In this document: one piece after another, positions 9,879 through 18,758 of the stretch | Layout: the number at the start of each line of letters is the position of its first letter | How positions within the stretch are numbered: the first letter of the stretch is position 1 | Source: Pseudomonas abietaniphila | GTDB taxonomy: Bacteria; Pseudomonadota; Gammaproteobacteria; Pseudomonadales; Pseudomonadaceae | Length of the DNA: 64,000 bases | NCBI RefSeq assembly: GCF_900100795.1 | Contig: NZ_FNCO01000005.1 | Coordinates: forward strand, 248,001 to 312,000 | Reading direction: 5' to 3' | The notes under the pieces: model-generated | The model's database searches: none | What the model was told of the DNA's origin: nothing | Seen by the model: only the letters and a program-made list of their open reading frames with translations | Program-made: the position numbers and the translations under genes

Positions 9879-11084
9879 ATGTCCCTTATTTCTCCCTGGC
9901 GCGCTGACTTTCCTGCCCTCGACGCCCTTGAACGGCAAGGCCAGACCTACCTGGACAGCGCCGCCACCGCACAAAAGCCTCAAGCCCTGATCGACGCGCT
10001 GGCGCATTACTACGCCAATGGCGCCGCCAATGTGCACCGTGCGCAACATTTGCCGGGTGCCCTGGCGACTCAGGCGTTCGAGGACACCCGCCACAAAGCA
10101 GCCGAGTGGCTGCATGCCGGTGCTTGCGGACAGGTCGTGTTTACCCATGGCGCAACCTCCGCGTTCAACCTGCTGGCCTGCGGGCTGGAACATCTGTTTC
10201 AGACAGGCGACGAGATCGTCATCAGCGCACTGGAACACCACGCCAACCTGCTGCCCTGGCAGCAACTGGCTAAACGCCGCGGCCTGAAGCTGGTGGTGCT
10301 GCCGCTGACCGCACAGGGCGTGATCGATCTGGACGCTGCGCGCAACCTGATCGGTTCGCGGACGCGTCTGCTTGCCGTCAGCCAGTTGTCCAACGTGCTG
10401 GGCACCTGGCAGCCGGTGGCCCCGTTGATTGCGCTGGCGAAGGCTCATGGGGCTTTCACCGTGATCGACGGGGCTCAAGGTGTGGTCCACGGTCGCCACG
10501 ACGTACAGGCGCTGGACTGCGATTTTTACGTGTTTTCCAGCCACAAGCTCTACGGTCCTGACGGCGTCGGTGTGTTGTTCGGTCGGCATCAGGCCCTGGC
10601 GCAGCTGCGGCCCTGGCAATTCGGTGGCGAGATGGTGTTGCAGACCGATTATCACCACGCGACCTTTCGCCCTGCCCCATTGGGTTTCGAGGCCGGTACG
10701 CCACCTGTTTCCGGCGTGATCGGGCTGGGCGCGACGCTGGACTACCTGAACGATGTCAACCACCTCGCAGCTGCCGAGCATGAGGCGAATCTGCACGCGC
10801 TTCTGCGTGCCGGGCTGGTGCTGCGCGAGGGCGTGCAACTGGTGGGTGAGCCCGAGGTGGCGTTGGTGAGCTTCGTGATCGACGGTGTGCACAACGCTGA
10901 TCTGGCGCATTTACTCACCGAGCAAGGCATCGCCGTGCGTGCGGGTCACCATTGCGCGATTCCGCTGATCAACACACTGGGCCTGTCCGGTGCCATCCGT
11001 GTATCGCTGGGGATTTACAACGATTCCGACGACCTGGAGCGGTTTTTCAACGCGCTGGATCAGGCATTGGAGTTGCTGCGATGA
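9879..11084 (+). CDS. csdA: Cysteine desulfurase, CsdA/SufS class II
   Basis: This PLP enzyme converts cysteine to alanine and passes the sulfur as a persulfide to an acceptor protein. The 401-residue protein has the N-terminal YLDSAATAQKP motif, the PLP lysine K223 in FSSHKLYGPDGVG, and the catalytic cysteine C359 in RAGHHCAIPL. These are class II (SufS/CsdA) features. Its stop overlaps the csdE start (ATGA), and tcdA follows. This makes it the CsdA of the CSD system rather than SufS, because no sufBCD genes are present. Confidence 0.9.
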   Translation: MSLISPWRADFPALDALERQGQTYLDSAATAQKPQALIDALAHYYANGAANVHRAQHLPGALATQAFEDTRHKAAEWLHAGACGQVVFTHGATSAFNLLACGLEHLFQTGDEIVISALEHHANLLPWQQLAKRRGLKLVVLPLTAQGVIDLDAARNLIGSRTRLLAVSQLSNVLGTWQPVAPLIALAKAHGAFTVIDGAQGVVHGRHDVQALDCDFYVFSSHKLYGPDGVGVLFGRHQALAQLRPWQFGGEMVLQTDYHHATFRPAPLGFEAGTPPVSGVIGLGATLDYLNDVNHLAAAEHEANLHALLRAGLVLREGVQLVGEPEVALVSFVIDGVHNADLAHLLTEQGIAVRAGHHCAIPLINTLGLSGAIRVSLGIYNDSDDLERFFNALDQALELLR

Positions 11085-11485
11085 ATCTGCCCGAACCGGC
11101 CCGCACAGCGGTTGAAACGTTCGGCACCTCGCTGAGCTGGGAGCAGCGTGCCCGTTTGCTCATGCAATGGGGCGACCGGTTGCCGGCCATGGCGGACGAC
11201 GAGAAGACCGACGAGCATCTCGTGGACGGTTGCGAGAGCAAGGTCTGGCTGCTCGCCGACGTCATCGACGGTCACTGGCAATTTCGTGCCGCAAGCGATG
11301 CGCGGTTGATTCGCGGGCTGGTGGCGCTGCTGCTGGCACGGGTCAACGGTCTGTCGGCACAGGACCTGGAACAGGTCGACCTGCCGGACTGGTTCAATCA
11401 GCTGGGCTTGAGCCGCCACTTGTCACCGTCACGCAGCAACGGCCTGAATGCGGTGCTGCAGAAGATGCGGCAATTGGCGGGTTGA
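11081..11485 (+). CDS. csdE: Sulfur acceptor protein CsdE (SufE family)
   Basis: CsdE accepts persulfide sulfur from CsdA and stimulates its desulfurase activity. The 134-residue protein is of SufE size and has the acceptor cysteine C51 in the motif HLVDGCESKVWL. The start ATG overlaps the csdA stop codon, so translation is likely coupled. A longer frame begins inside csdA but is not SufE-like. The next gene, tcdA, completes the same trio as in E. coli csdA-csdE-csdL, although here tcdA is on the opposite strand. Confidence 0.9.
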   Translation: MNLPEPARTAVETFGTSLSWEQRARLLMQWGDRLPAMADDEKTDEHLVDGCESKVWLLADVIDGHWQFRAASDARLIRGLVALLLARVNGLSAQDLEQVDLPDWFNQLGLSRHLSPSRSNGLNAVLQKMRQLAG

Positions 11486-11597
11486 GCCACAGACGCAGAC
11501 GCCGGTTTCACCCTGTGGGAGCAAGCTCGCTTGTAGGGTGTGCATTTCCACCATCTGGGGTGACGCTGATGGTTTGGTTTGTCCTAACGTCCAAACT

Positions 11598-11840
11598 GTT
11601 CCGCCTTCGGCGGGTTACTTGAAAACCGGAATGCCGGACCATCCCCAAGTAACCAAGGGTCTCCGGCTCCTGGTTGGGCTCCTCCTTCGTCGGAGTTCCT
11701 TCAATCCGGCGACGCTCCGTGGGCCCGCGCTGAACGGACATCCATGTCCTAGCAGCGCTCTCGCGGCATCCATGCCGCTCGACCCACTCCGCGCCACCTG
11801 CGTTCAGCCTGCACCCAAGTCGCGTTTTGTGGTGTCTGGC
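11598..11840 (+). repeat. Compound hairpin repeat, copy A
   Basis: This is a run of consecutive short palindromes: CCGCCTTCGGCGG, GGTTACTT...AAGTAACC, CTCCTTCGTCGGAG, GGACATCCATGTCC and GCGGCATCCATGCCGC. It ends in a conserved tail reading CACCCAAGTCGCGTTTTGTG. Copies B and C in this window share the same order. Confidence 0.8.
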
Positions 11841-11891
11841 CTGCTGCGGTATGAAGATCAAAAGCCAGAGCGCGCTTTGCGCCATTTGGGT

Positions 11892-11940
11892 GATTGTTCC
11901 CACGCTCCGCGTGGTAACAGATGCAATGGCGCTCTGCGTC
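11892..11940 (-). repeat. DUF1534-like interspersed repeat, copy 1
   Basis: Read on the minus strand it gives GACGCAGAGCGCC, then TTACCACGCGGAGCGTGGGAAC. The inner CACGCGGAGCGTG is an imperfect palindrome. The same element recurs at 39521-39588 and, degenerate, at 60964-60994. Such repeats are often mis-annotated as short proteins in the P. syringae group. Confidence 0.6.
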
Positions 11941-12049
11941 ATCCAGGAGGTGACGCATGCTGTCAGGCGTTGCGACGCTCGATAAGCGGATTGACACCAC
12001 TGGTTTGAGAACCATCGAATCTCCAACACCGGTCAAGACAACCAGCCAT

Positions 12050-12874
12050 TCAGGACTGAGCAGCTTCCTTCGCCTTGGCCCGATCAGCCGGGCGCCTTAC
12101 GCCCGCGACGATCTTGTCCACCGCTTTGGTCGCCGCCACCATGCCAAAGGTGGCGGTCACCATCATCACGGCACCAAATCCACCGGCGCAATCCAGCTTC
12201 ACGCCGTCGCCCACGAAGCTCTTCTGCAGGCAGATGCTGCCGTCCGGCTTCGGGTAACGCAGTTGTTCGGTCGAAAACACGCACGGCACGCTGTAATGAC
12301 GGGTGACGGTGCGCGAGAAGCCATAATCACGGCGCAGGGTCGAGCGCACCTTTGAAGCCAGCGGGTCGTTGTAAGTGCGATTGAGGTCACAGACCTGAAT
12401 CAGCGTCGGGTCGATCTGCCCGCCCGCACCGCCCGTGGTGATGATCTGGATCTTGCGCCGCTTGCACCAGGCGATCAGCGCCGCTTTGGCGTTGACGCTG
12501 TCGATGCAGTCGAGCACGCAGTCGATATTCGGCGTGATGTACTCAGCCATGGTCTCGCGGGTGACAAAATCGGCCACGGCGCGCACGGTGCAATCCGGGT
12601 TGATTTCACGCAGACGGTCGGCCATGACCTCGACCTTGGGCCGACCGACGGTGCTGGTCAGGGCATGCAGTTGGCGGTTGCTGTTGCTGACGCAGACGTC
12701 GTCCATGTCGAACAGCGAGATCTCGCCCACGCCGCAGCGGGCCATGGCTTCGGCCGCCCACGAACCGACGCCGCCGATACCGACCACCGCGACATGGGCC
12801 GCGCGCAAACGCTCCAGGCCTTCGATGCCGTACAAACGGGCGACGCCAGCAAACCGCGGATCTTCTGTGCTCAT
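12050..12874 (-). CDS. tcdA: tRNA threonylcarbamoyladenosine dehydratase
   Basis: TcdA (CsdL) is an E1-like ATP-dependent enzyme that cyclises t6A at position 37 of ANN-decoding tRNAs to ct6A. The 274-residue protein has the adenylation motif VAVVGIGGVGSWAAEAMARCG (from residue 28), DMDDVCVSNSNRQ, and the ITTGGAGGQIDPT and TRHYSVPCVFS segments of the YgdL/TcdA family. The ATG at 12874 was chosen because the very long upstream frame is antisense to ndvB. It faces csdA-csdE across a repeat-rich gap; in E. coli the CSD genes act in the same sulfur-relay context. Confidence 0.92.
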   Translation of the reverse strand: MSTEDPRFAGVARLYGIEGLERLRAAHVAVVGIGGVGSWAAEAMARCGVGEISLFDMDDVCVSNSNRQLHALTSTVGRPKVEVMADRLREINPDCTVRAVADFVTRETMAEYITPNIDCVLDCIDSVNAKAALIAWCKRRKIQIITTGGAGGQIDPTLIQVCDLNRTYNDPLASKVRSTLRRDYGFSRTVTRHYSVPCVFSTEQLRYPKPDGSICLQKSFVGDGVKLDCAGGFGAVMMVTATFGMVAATKAVDKIVAGVRRPADRAKAKEAAQS

Positions 12875-13258
12875 GACCAATACCCCAAAAAACCGGCGCG
12901 CATTATAGGCCTTGCTGAGGTTTGGAACAGCAGTTGGTTGCGGGTGTTTGGTCTGAAAACCTGAAGTTGATGGCAGACCCTGTCGGATGCCGGCTGAGTG
13001 CGGGCCGCGTTCAGTCGAATGCGGTGGTTCAGTCAATACATGCTTCACTGACACACCGCATTCGCTGCCGTCGTAACCTCCGACGTCTCCTACAGGGATA
13101 TTCGTCGCCGAGGGAAACGCGACAACCCCCGAGTCTGTGTAGCGAAACGGACTACATTTTTTTCGGAATAGAACTTCAACCTTTGTCGACTGCCAAAGCC
13201 CTTGCTGGCTGACGTTCGTCAGCTTTTCCCCGTTCCCCTCTTGGAACCTGAAGTACCT
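12875..13258. other. Divergent tcdA / ndvB intergenic region
   Basis: This 384-base gap holds the upstream regions of both genes and one arm of the ACGTC-core REP-like family (13060-13097). A partial palindrome containing GCGGGCCGCGTTC lies near 13002. No small gene is convincing and no clear promoter was identified. Confidence 0.5.
13060..13097 (-). repeat. ACGTC-core REP-like element, single copy
   Basis: Read on the minus strand it begins TGTAGGAGACGTCGGAGG and continues TTACGACGGCAGCGAAT. The inner CGTCG...CGACG pairs. The same unit is present at 18494, 46835-46944 and 55809-55921. Confidence 0.75.
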
Positions 13259-15847
13259 ATGCCATCGCGTAAATTTGGACTCAACCTGGTTGTCGTCGTG
13301 GCGATTGCCGCGCTGTTTACCGGTTTCTGGGCGTTGATCAACCGCCCGGTCACCGCCCCCAACTGGCCGGAACAGATCTCTGGATTCTCCTACTCCCCGT
13401 TCCGACTGGGGCAAAACCCACAGAAAGGCGTGTACCCGTCCGACGAGGAAATGCGTCAAGACCTGGAGCTGATGAGCAAAGAGACTGACAACATCCGCAT
13501 TTATTCCGTGGATGGCAGCCTCAAGGACATCCCCAAGCTGGCCGAAGAGTTTGGCCTGCGTGTCACGCTGGGCATCTGGATCAGCCCGGATCTGGAGCGT
13601 AACGAGCGAGAAATCAACACCGCCATCGAACTGGCCAACACCACCCGCAGTGTGGTTCGGGTCGTCGTGGGTAACGAGGCGCTGTTTCGCGAGGAGATCA
13701 CCCCCAAGGACCTGATTGCGATCCTCGACCGTGTGCGCGCGGCGGTAAAAGTGCCGGTCACCACCTCCGAACAGTGGCATATCTGGGAGAAATACCCGGA
13801 GCTCGGCAAGCATGTCGATCTGATCGCTGCGCACATCTTGCCGTACTGGGAACACATCCCGATGGAGAAAGCCGGCCAGTTCGTATTCGACCGGGCGCGG
13901 GAACTGAAGCACATGTTCCCGAAAAAGCCGCTGCTGCTGTCGGAAGTCGGCTGGCCGAGTAACGGCCACATGCGCGGCGGCGCCGATGCAACGCAGGCCG
14001 ATCAGGCGATTTACCTGCGTACGCTGGTCAACAAACTCAACCGCCAAGGCTTCAATTACTTCGTGATCGAGGCCTTCGACCAGCCGTGGAAGGCCAGCGA
14101 CGAAGGGTCGGTCGGCGCGTACTGGGGCGTGTTCAACGCCGCGCGCCAGCAGAAATTCAACTTCGAAGGCCCTGTGGTCGCGATCCCGCAGTGGCGCGTG
14201 CTGGCGATTGGCTCAGCAGTGTTGGCGATGCTGGCACTGGCCTTGATGCTGATCGATGGCTCGGCCCTGCGCCAGCGTGGTCGGACCTTCCTGACGTTCA
14301 TCGCATTCCTTTGTGGTTCGGTGTTGGTGTGGATCGGGTACGACTACAGCCAGCAATACAGCACCTGGTTCAGCCTGCTGGTCGGGTTCCTCCTGGCGCT
14401 CGGCGCTTTCGGGGTCTTCATCGTGCTGTTGACCGAGGCGCACGAATTGGCCGAAGCGGTCTGGACCCACAAGCGGCGTCGTGAATTCCTGCCGGTTGAA
14501 ACGGACACCGCCTACAGGCCGAAAGTCTCGGTGCATGTGCCTTGCTACAACGAGCCGCCGGAGATGGTCAAACAGACCCTCAATGCCCTGGCCGCGCTGG
14601 ATTACCCGGATTTCGAAGTGTTGCTGATCGACAACAACACCAAAGACCCGGCCGTCTGGGAGCCGGTGAAGGCCCACTGCGAGATGCTCGGCGAGCGCTT
14701 CAAGTTCTTTCACGTCGCGCCACTGGCCGGCTTCAAGGGCGGTGCGCTGAACTACCTGATCCCGCACACCGCGCCGGACGCTGAAGTGATCGCAGTGATC
14801 GACTCGGACTACTGCGTCGACCGCAACTGGCTCAAGCACATGGTCCCGCACTTCGCCGACCCGAAAATTGCCGTTGTGCAGTCGCCACAGGATTACCGCG
14901 ACCAGCATGAAAGCGCGTTCAAGAAGCTGTGTTATTCGGAATACAAAGGTTTCTTCTACATCGGCATGGTCACCCGCAACGACCGCGACGCAATCATCCA
15001 GCACGGCACGATGACCATGACCCGTCGCTCAGTGCTGGAAGAATTGGGCTGGGCCGACTGGTGCATTTGTGAAGACGCCGAGCTGGGCCTGCGCGTGTTC
15101 GAAAAAGGTTATTCGGCGGCGTACGCCCACAACAGCTACGGCAAAGGCCTGATGCCGGACACCTTCATCGACTTCAAGAAGCAGCGTTTCCGCTGGGCCT
15201 ATGGCGCGATTCAGATCATCAAGCGTCACGCCGCCAGCCTGCTGCGTGGCAAGGACACTGAGCTGACCCGTGGCCAGCGCTATCACTTCCTCGCGGGCTG
15301 GCTGCCGTGGGTGGCCGATGGCATGAACATCTTCTTCACGGTCGGCGCACTGTTGTGGTCGTCGGCGATGATCATCGTGCCCAATCGGGTCGATCCGCCC
15401 CTGCTGATTTTTGCGATTCCGCCGCTGGCGCTGTTCTTTTTCAAGGTCGGCAAGATCATCTTCCTGTACCGTCGCGCCGTCGGCGTGAACCTCAAGGATG
15501 CGTTCTATGCCGCGCTGGCCGGGCTGGCGTTGTCGCACACCATCGCGAAGGCGGTGCTGTATGGCTTCTTCACCACCAGCATCCCGTTCTTCCGCACGCC
15601 TAAAAATGCGGACAGCCACGGTCTGTTGGTCGCGATTTCCGAGGCACGGGAGGAGCTGTTCATCATGTTGCTGCTGTGGGGCGCGGCACTGGGCATCTGC
15701 CTGGTGCAGGGTCTGCCAAGCAATGACATGCGTTTCTGGGTGACCATGTTGCTGGTGCAATCGCTGCCGTATCTGGCCGCGCTGATCATGGCCTTCCTGT
15801 CCTCGCTGCCCAAACCCAAGACAGCGACCGAGCCCGCCACGGCCTGA
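13259..15847 (+). CDS. ndvB: Membrane beta-(1,3)-glucan synthase, GH17-GT2 fusion
   Basis: NdvB-type proteins make periplasmic cyclic glucans, which in P. aeruginosa contribute to biofilm antibiotic tolerance. The 862-residue protein begins with a transmembrane helix (residues 7-26). A periplasmic GH17-like domain (about 40-300) follows, with VVVGNEALF near 136 and LLLSEVGWPSNG near 223 holding the family's two glutamates. After two or three helices comes a GT2 domain: VHVPCYNEPP near 424, the DSD motif in AVIDSDYCVDRNW near 514, and QRFRWAYGAIQI (QxxRW) near 642. C-terminal helices complete it. The ATG at 13259 starts directly before the first helix. dapE lies downstream, as for ndvB in PAO1. 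Confidence 0.85.
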   Translation: MPSRKFGLNLVVVVAIAALFTGFWALINRPVTAPNWPEQISGFSYSPFRLGQNPQKGVYPSDEEMRQDLELMSKETDNIRIYSVDGSLKDIPKLAEEFGLRVTLGIWISPDLERNEREINTAIELANTTRSVVRVVVGNEALFREEITPKDLIAILDRVRAAVKVPVTTSEQWHIWEKYPELGKHVDLIAAHILPYWEHIPMEKAGQFVFDRARELKHMFPKKPLLLSEVGWPSNGHMRGGADATQADQAIYLRTLVNKLNRQGFNYFVIEAFDQPWKASDEGSVGAYWGVFNAARQQKFNFEGPVVAIPQWRVLAIGSAVLAMLALALMLIDGSALRQRGRTFLTFIAFLCGSVLVWIGYDYSQQYSTWFSLLVGFLLALGAFGVFIVLLTEAHELAEAVWTHKRRREFLPVETDTAYRPKVSVHVPCYNEPPEMVKQTLNALAALDYPDFEVLLIDNNTKDPAVWEPVKAHCEMLGERFKFFHVAPLAGFKGGALNYLIPHTAPDAEVIAVIDSDYCVDRNWLKHMVPHFADPKIAVVQSPQDYRDQHESAFKKLCYSEYKGFFYIGMVTRNDRDAIIQHGTMTMTRRSVLEELGWADWCICEDAELGLRVFEKGYSAAYAHNSYGKGLMPDTFIDFKKQRFRWAYGAIQIIKRHAASLLRGKDTELTRGQRYHFLAGWLPWVADGMNIFFTVGALLWSSAMIIVPNRVDPPLLIFAIPPLALFFFKVGKIIFLYRRAVGVNLKDAFYAALAGLALSHTIAKAVLYGFFTTSIPFFRTPKNADSHGLLVAISEAREELFIMLLLWGAALGICLVQGLPSNDMRFWVTMLLVQSLPYLAALIMAFLSSLPKPKTATEPATA

Positions 15848-15914
15848 AACAATTGTGCGCTGTACTAAACGGCGGCCTTCGGGTCGCCGTTTTGCTTTAA
15901 GATATCTGCCGTTT

Positions 15915-16004
15915 TGTAGGAGCGCGCTTGCCCGCGAATGCTTTGTGTCAGATACCTATGATGTGCCAGACAGAACGCATTCGCGGGCAAACGCGCTCCT
16001 ACAG
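15915..16004. repeat. REP doublet, GCGCTTGCCCGCGA subtype
   Basis: Inverted arms TGTAGGAGCGCGCTTGCCCG (15915-15940) and CGCGGGCAAACGCGCTCCTACA (to 16004) lie between ndvB and dapE. The right arm carries one mismatch. The pair could fold into one long hairpin in the transcript. Confidence 0.85.
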
Positions 16005-16034
16005 GGTTAACACTCCTACTTCTGCGGACCTTTC

Positions 16035-17186
16035 ATGACAGCCCCAGCCGACCTCTCGCCCACTCTGCAACTCGCCTGCGACCTGATCCGTCGCCCATCG
16101 GTCACGCCGCTCGACGCCGATTGTCAGGCCGTGATGATGAAACGCCTGGGTGATGCGGGTTTCATGCTGGAGCCGATGCGCATCGAAGAGGTGGATAATT
16201 TCTGGGCCACCCACGGCACGCAGGACGGTCCGGTGCTGTGCTTCGCCGGTCACACCGACGTGGTGCCAACCGGCCCGGTCACGGCCTGGCAGAACGACCC
16301 GTTTGACGCACTGATCGACGAAAACGGCATGCTGTGCGGCCGTGGCGCTGCGGACATGAAAGGCAGCCTGGCGTCGATGATCATCGCCACCGAGCGCTTC
16401 GTTGCCGATTACCCGAATCACAAGGGCAAGGTCGCGTACCTGATCACCAGCGACGAAGAAGGCCCGGCGCACCACGGCACCAAAGCCGTGATCGAACGGC
16501 TGGCCGCCCGTAAAGAGCGTCTGGACTGGTGCATCGTCGGCGAACCCTCGAGCACCACGCTCGTCGGCGACGTGGTCAAGAACGGCCGTCGTGGCTCGCT
16601 TGGCGCCACCCTGACCGTCAAAGGTATCCAGGGCCATGTGGCTTATCCGCATCTGGCGAAGAACCCGATTCATCTGGCGTCCCCGGCCCTGGCGGAACTG
16701 GCGGCCGAACACTGGGACGAAGGCAACGCATTCTTCCCGCCGACCAGTTTCCAGATCTCCAACCTGAACTCGGGGACCGGCGCGACCAACGTGATTCCGG
16801 GTGACCTGACGGCGGTGTTCAACTTCCGTTTCTCCACCGAGTCGACGGTTGAAGGCCTGCAGAAGCGCGTCGCCGACATCCTCGACAAACACGGCCTGGA
16901 CTGGCACGTGGAGTGGGCGTTGTCGGGGCTGCCGTTTCTGACCGAGCCGGGCGCCCTGCTCGACGCGGTGGCAGCCAGCATCAAGACCGTCACCGGTCGT
17001 GACACCCAGCCGTCCACCAGCGGCGGCACCTCGGATGGGCGCTTCATCGCAACCCTGGGCACGCAGGTGGTAGAACTGGGCCCGGTCAACGCGACCATTC
17101 ACCAGGTCAATGAACGCATTCTGGCCAGCGATCTTGACGTGCTCACCGAGATCTACTACCAGACTCTGGTCAAGTTGCTCGCCTGA
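16035..17186 (+). CDS. dapE: Succinyl-diaminopimelate desuccinylase
   Basis: DapE hydrolyses N-succinyl-LL-DAP to LL-DAP and succinate, the step after DapC, in the cytoplasm. The 383-residue protein is an M20 family di-zinc hydrolase. It has [13 protein letters not shown] near residue 68, [11 protein letters not shown] near 100, the catalytic and ligand glutamates in [12 protein letters not shown] near 136-141, and GGTSDGRFI near 330. Length and motifs match Pseudomonas DapE. Its TGA overlaps the ATG of rlmA, so the two genes are translationally coupled. Confidence 0.95.
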   Translation: MTAPADLSPTLQLACDLIRRPSVTPLDADCQAVMMKRLGDAGFMLEPMRIEEVDNFWATHGTQDGPVLCFAGHTDVVPTGPVTAWQNDPFDALIDENGMLCGRGAADMKGSLASMIIATERFVADYPNHKGKVAYLITSDEEGPAHHGTKAVIERLAARKERLDWCIVGEPSSTTLVGDVVKNGRRGSLGATLTVKGIQGHVAYPHLAKNPIHLASPALAELAAEHWDEGNAFFPPTSFQISNLNSGTGATNVIPGDLTAVFNFRFSTESTVEGLQKRVADILDKHGLDWHVEWALSGLPFLTEPGALLDAVAASIKTVTGRDTQPSTSGGTSDGRFIATLGTQVVELGPVNATIHQVNERILASDLDVLTEIYYQTLVKLLA

Positions 17187-17995
17187 TGCTGACCTGCCCG
17201 ATCTGCTCAGCGCCGCTCGACGCAGCGGACAACGGCGTGGTGTGCCCGGTGGGCCACCGCTTCGACCGCGCCCGCCAGGGTTACCTGAACCTGCTGCCCG
17301 TCCAGCACAAGAACAGCCGCGACCCCGGCGACAATCAGGCGATGGTCGAGGCACGCCGCGACTTTCTCAACGCCGGGCATTACGCCCCGGTGGCCAAGCG
17401 ACTGGCCGAGCTTGCCGCCGAGCGTCACCCTGCGCATTGGCTCGACATCGGCTGCGGTGAGGGTTATTACACTGCACAGATCGCGACGGCCCTGCCCGAT
17501 GCCGACGGTTATGCGCTGGACATCTCCCGCGAGGCCGTAAAGCGCGCCTGCAAGCGCAACCCGGACCTGACGTGGTTGATTGCCAGCATGGCCCGCGTGC
17601 CGCTGCCCGACGCCAGCGTCCAGTTCATCGCCAGCGTGTTCAGCCCGCTGGACTGGGCAGAAGCCAGGCGCCTGCTCTCGCCCGGCGGTGGGTTGATGCG
17701 GGTGGGACCCACCAACGAGCACCTGATGGAATTGCGCCAGCGCCTGTATGACGAAGTCCGTGACTACGCGGACGACAAGCACCTGGCGCTGGTGCCCGAG
17801 GGCATGACCTTGCAGCACAGCGAAATCCTGACGTTCAAGCTGACGCTGGTCGACGGTCCGGCCCGCGCGAATCTGCTGGCGATGACGCCCCACGGGTGGC
17901 GCGCCAGTGCTGAACGCCGGGCAAGCGTGATCGAGCAGGCCGAGCCGTTCGAGACCACGGTGTCGATGCGTTACGATTATTTCGTTCTGCAATAA
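17186..17995 (+). CDS. rlmA: 23S rRNA (guanine-745-N1)-methyltransferase
   Basis: RlmA methylates G745 in helix 35 of 23S rRNA. The 269-residue protein starts with a zinc-binding segment ([11 protein letters not shown]...VVCPVGHRFDRARQGYLNLL) typical of RlmA. A Rossmann SAM-binding fold follows, with LDIGCGEGYYTAQIA near residue 86. The start codon overlaps the dapE stop (TGATG). The dapE-rlmA pairing is also found in other pseudomonads. The G745 site is assigned from the family (type I, Gram-negative). Confidence 0.85.
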   Translation: MLTCPICSAPLDAADNGVVCPVGHRFDRARQGYLNLLPVQHKNSRDPGDNQAMVEARRDFLNAGHYAPVAKRLAELAAERHPAHWLDIGCGEGYYTAQIATALPDADGYALDISREAVKRACKRNPDLTWLIASMARVPLPDASVQFIASVFSPLDWAEARRLLSPGGGLMRVGPTNEHLMELRQRLYDEVRDYADDKHLALVPEGMTLQHSEILTFKLTLVDGPARANLLAMTPHGWRASAERRASVIEQAEPFETTVSMRYDYFVLQ

Positions 17996-18072
17996 GCACC
18001 CGGCGACCGGCAGCGAACACGTACACCGAATGAATCCGCGAATGGATTTTCCAGAACACTCACGAGGCCTCC

Positions 18073-18450
18073 ATGCGCCAACCCGATATCGAGATTTACC
18101 TCAAAGACGCTGACGTCGATCACAAGGCCATTACCACCTGGCTGACGGCAGACATCGGCCCGTGCAGCGAATGGGCCCAGAAAGGCCAGACCTGGAAGTG
18201 CACCGCCGGGAACATCCCCGTCACCTGGATTCCCAAGGCCGTGGGCAAATGGAACAGCCTGTGTCTGGACAGCGACCAGACCCCGTGGGAAGACGACATC
18301 GCCTGCGCCCGCGCCGCGTTCGCCGCCCTCAACGTCGAAGTCCGCTGTGCGCCGGGCACGTGGGTCGAAGAAGAGAACGACGAAGACGCCGACCGCTGGA
18401 TTCGCATCAGTGCCGACGGTGAAGAAGAGATCACCTGGCGTACGTCGTAA
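18073..18450 (+). CDS. Conserved hypothetical protein, 125 residues
   Basis: I do not recognise a named family. The protein is acidic and compact, with no signal peptide or membrane segment, so it is probably cytoplasmic. It is rich in tryptophan and has three cysteines (GPCSEW, WKCTAG and VRCAPG), with the fourth and fifth in NSLCLDS and IACARAA. The C-terminal half is strongly acidic (EEENDEDAD). It follows rlmA by 77 bases on the same strand and starts after a GAGGCCTCC ribosome-binding site, so it is probably a real gene in the dapE-rlmA unit. Codon use is like that of its neighbours. Confidence 0.75.
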   Translation: MRQPDIEIYLKDADVDHKAITTWLTADIGPCSEWAQKGQTWKCTAGNIPVTWIPKAVGKWNSLCLDSDQTPWEDDIACARAAFAALNVEVRCAPGTWVEEENDEDADRWIRISADGEEEITWRTS

Positions 18451-18493
18451 GACTGCACGCTGCAGCTCCCACAGAGATTGATTGACAGATCGT

Positions 18494-18531
18494 ATTCGCT
18501 GCCGTCGTAACCTCCGACGTCTCCCACCGGG
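18494..18531 (-). repeat. ACGTC-core REP-like element, single copy
   Basis: It has the same core as the 13060 copy (ATTCGCTGCCGTCGTAACCT on the plus strand, then CCGACGTCTCCCACCGGG). It sits 40 bases from a REP doublet of a different family. Confidence 0.75.
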
Positions 18532-18570
18532 TTGCTCGTCATGCCTTGGATCGGTGACACACCTCAATCC

Positions 18571-18661
18571 CTGTGGGAGCGAATTCATTCGCGAGACGTC
18601 GGTACATCCGGCCTGAATATTTCGCCTGTCCGGTTGCAGCGCGAATGAATTCTCACACAGT
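18571..18661. repeat. REP doublet, AATTCATTCGCG subtype
   Basis: Inverted arms CTGTGGGAGCGAATTCATTC (18571-) and GCGAATGAATTCTCACACAG (to 18660) flank about 45 bases upstream of plsB. The right arm has lost a GC within its GCTCCCACAG end. Confidence 0.8.
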
Positions 18662-18758
18662 GCGTGTGCCCGCGTTCTTGCGCGCAGCTTTGCCCATCCC
18701 CGCCATATGCGGCAAACTGGCCGCTTCGTGGGCGTCGTCCCCTTAGCGCAGAATTCGT

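Larger units (their letters stand above)
11486..12049. other. Repeat-filled gap between csdE and tcdA
   Basis: This 564-base gap holds a single REP-like arm (GTGGGAGCAAGCTCGC near 11516), a full copy of the compound hairpin repeat (11598-11840) and a DUF1534-like repeat (11892-11940). The reading frames that cross it are translations of repeats, and I see no gene. Confidence 0.7.
18451..18758. other. Gap before plsB with two repeat types
   Basis: This 308-base stretch contains an ACGTC-core REP-like arm (18494-18531) directly followed by a REP doublet (18571-18661). The remaining 100 bases before plsB hold its presumed promoter, which I could not pinpoint. Confidence 0.6.

Noticed and set aside
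12050..14047. A 665-codon frame that would fuse a long N-terminal extension to TcdA
   Set aside because: The extension is antisense to ndvB and has no family resemblance; TcdA has a normal start at 12874.
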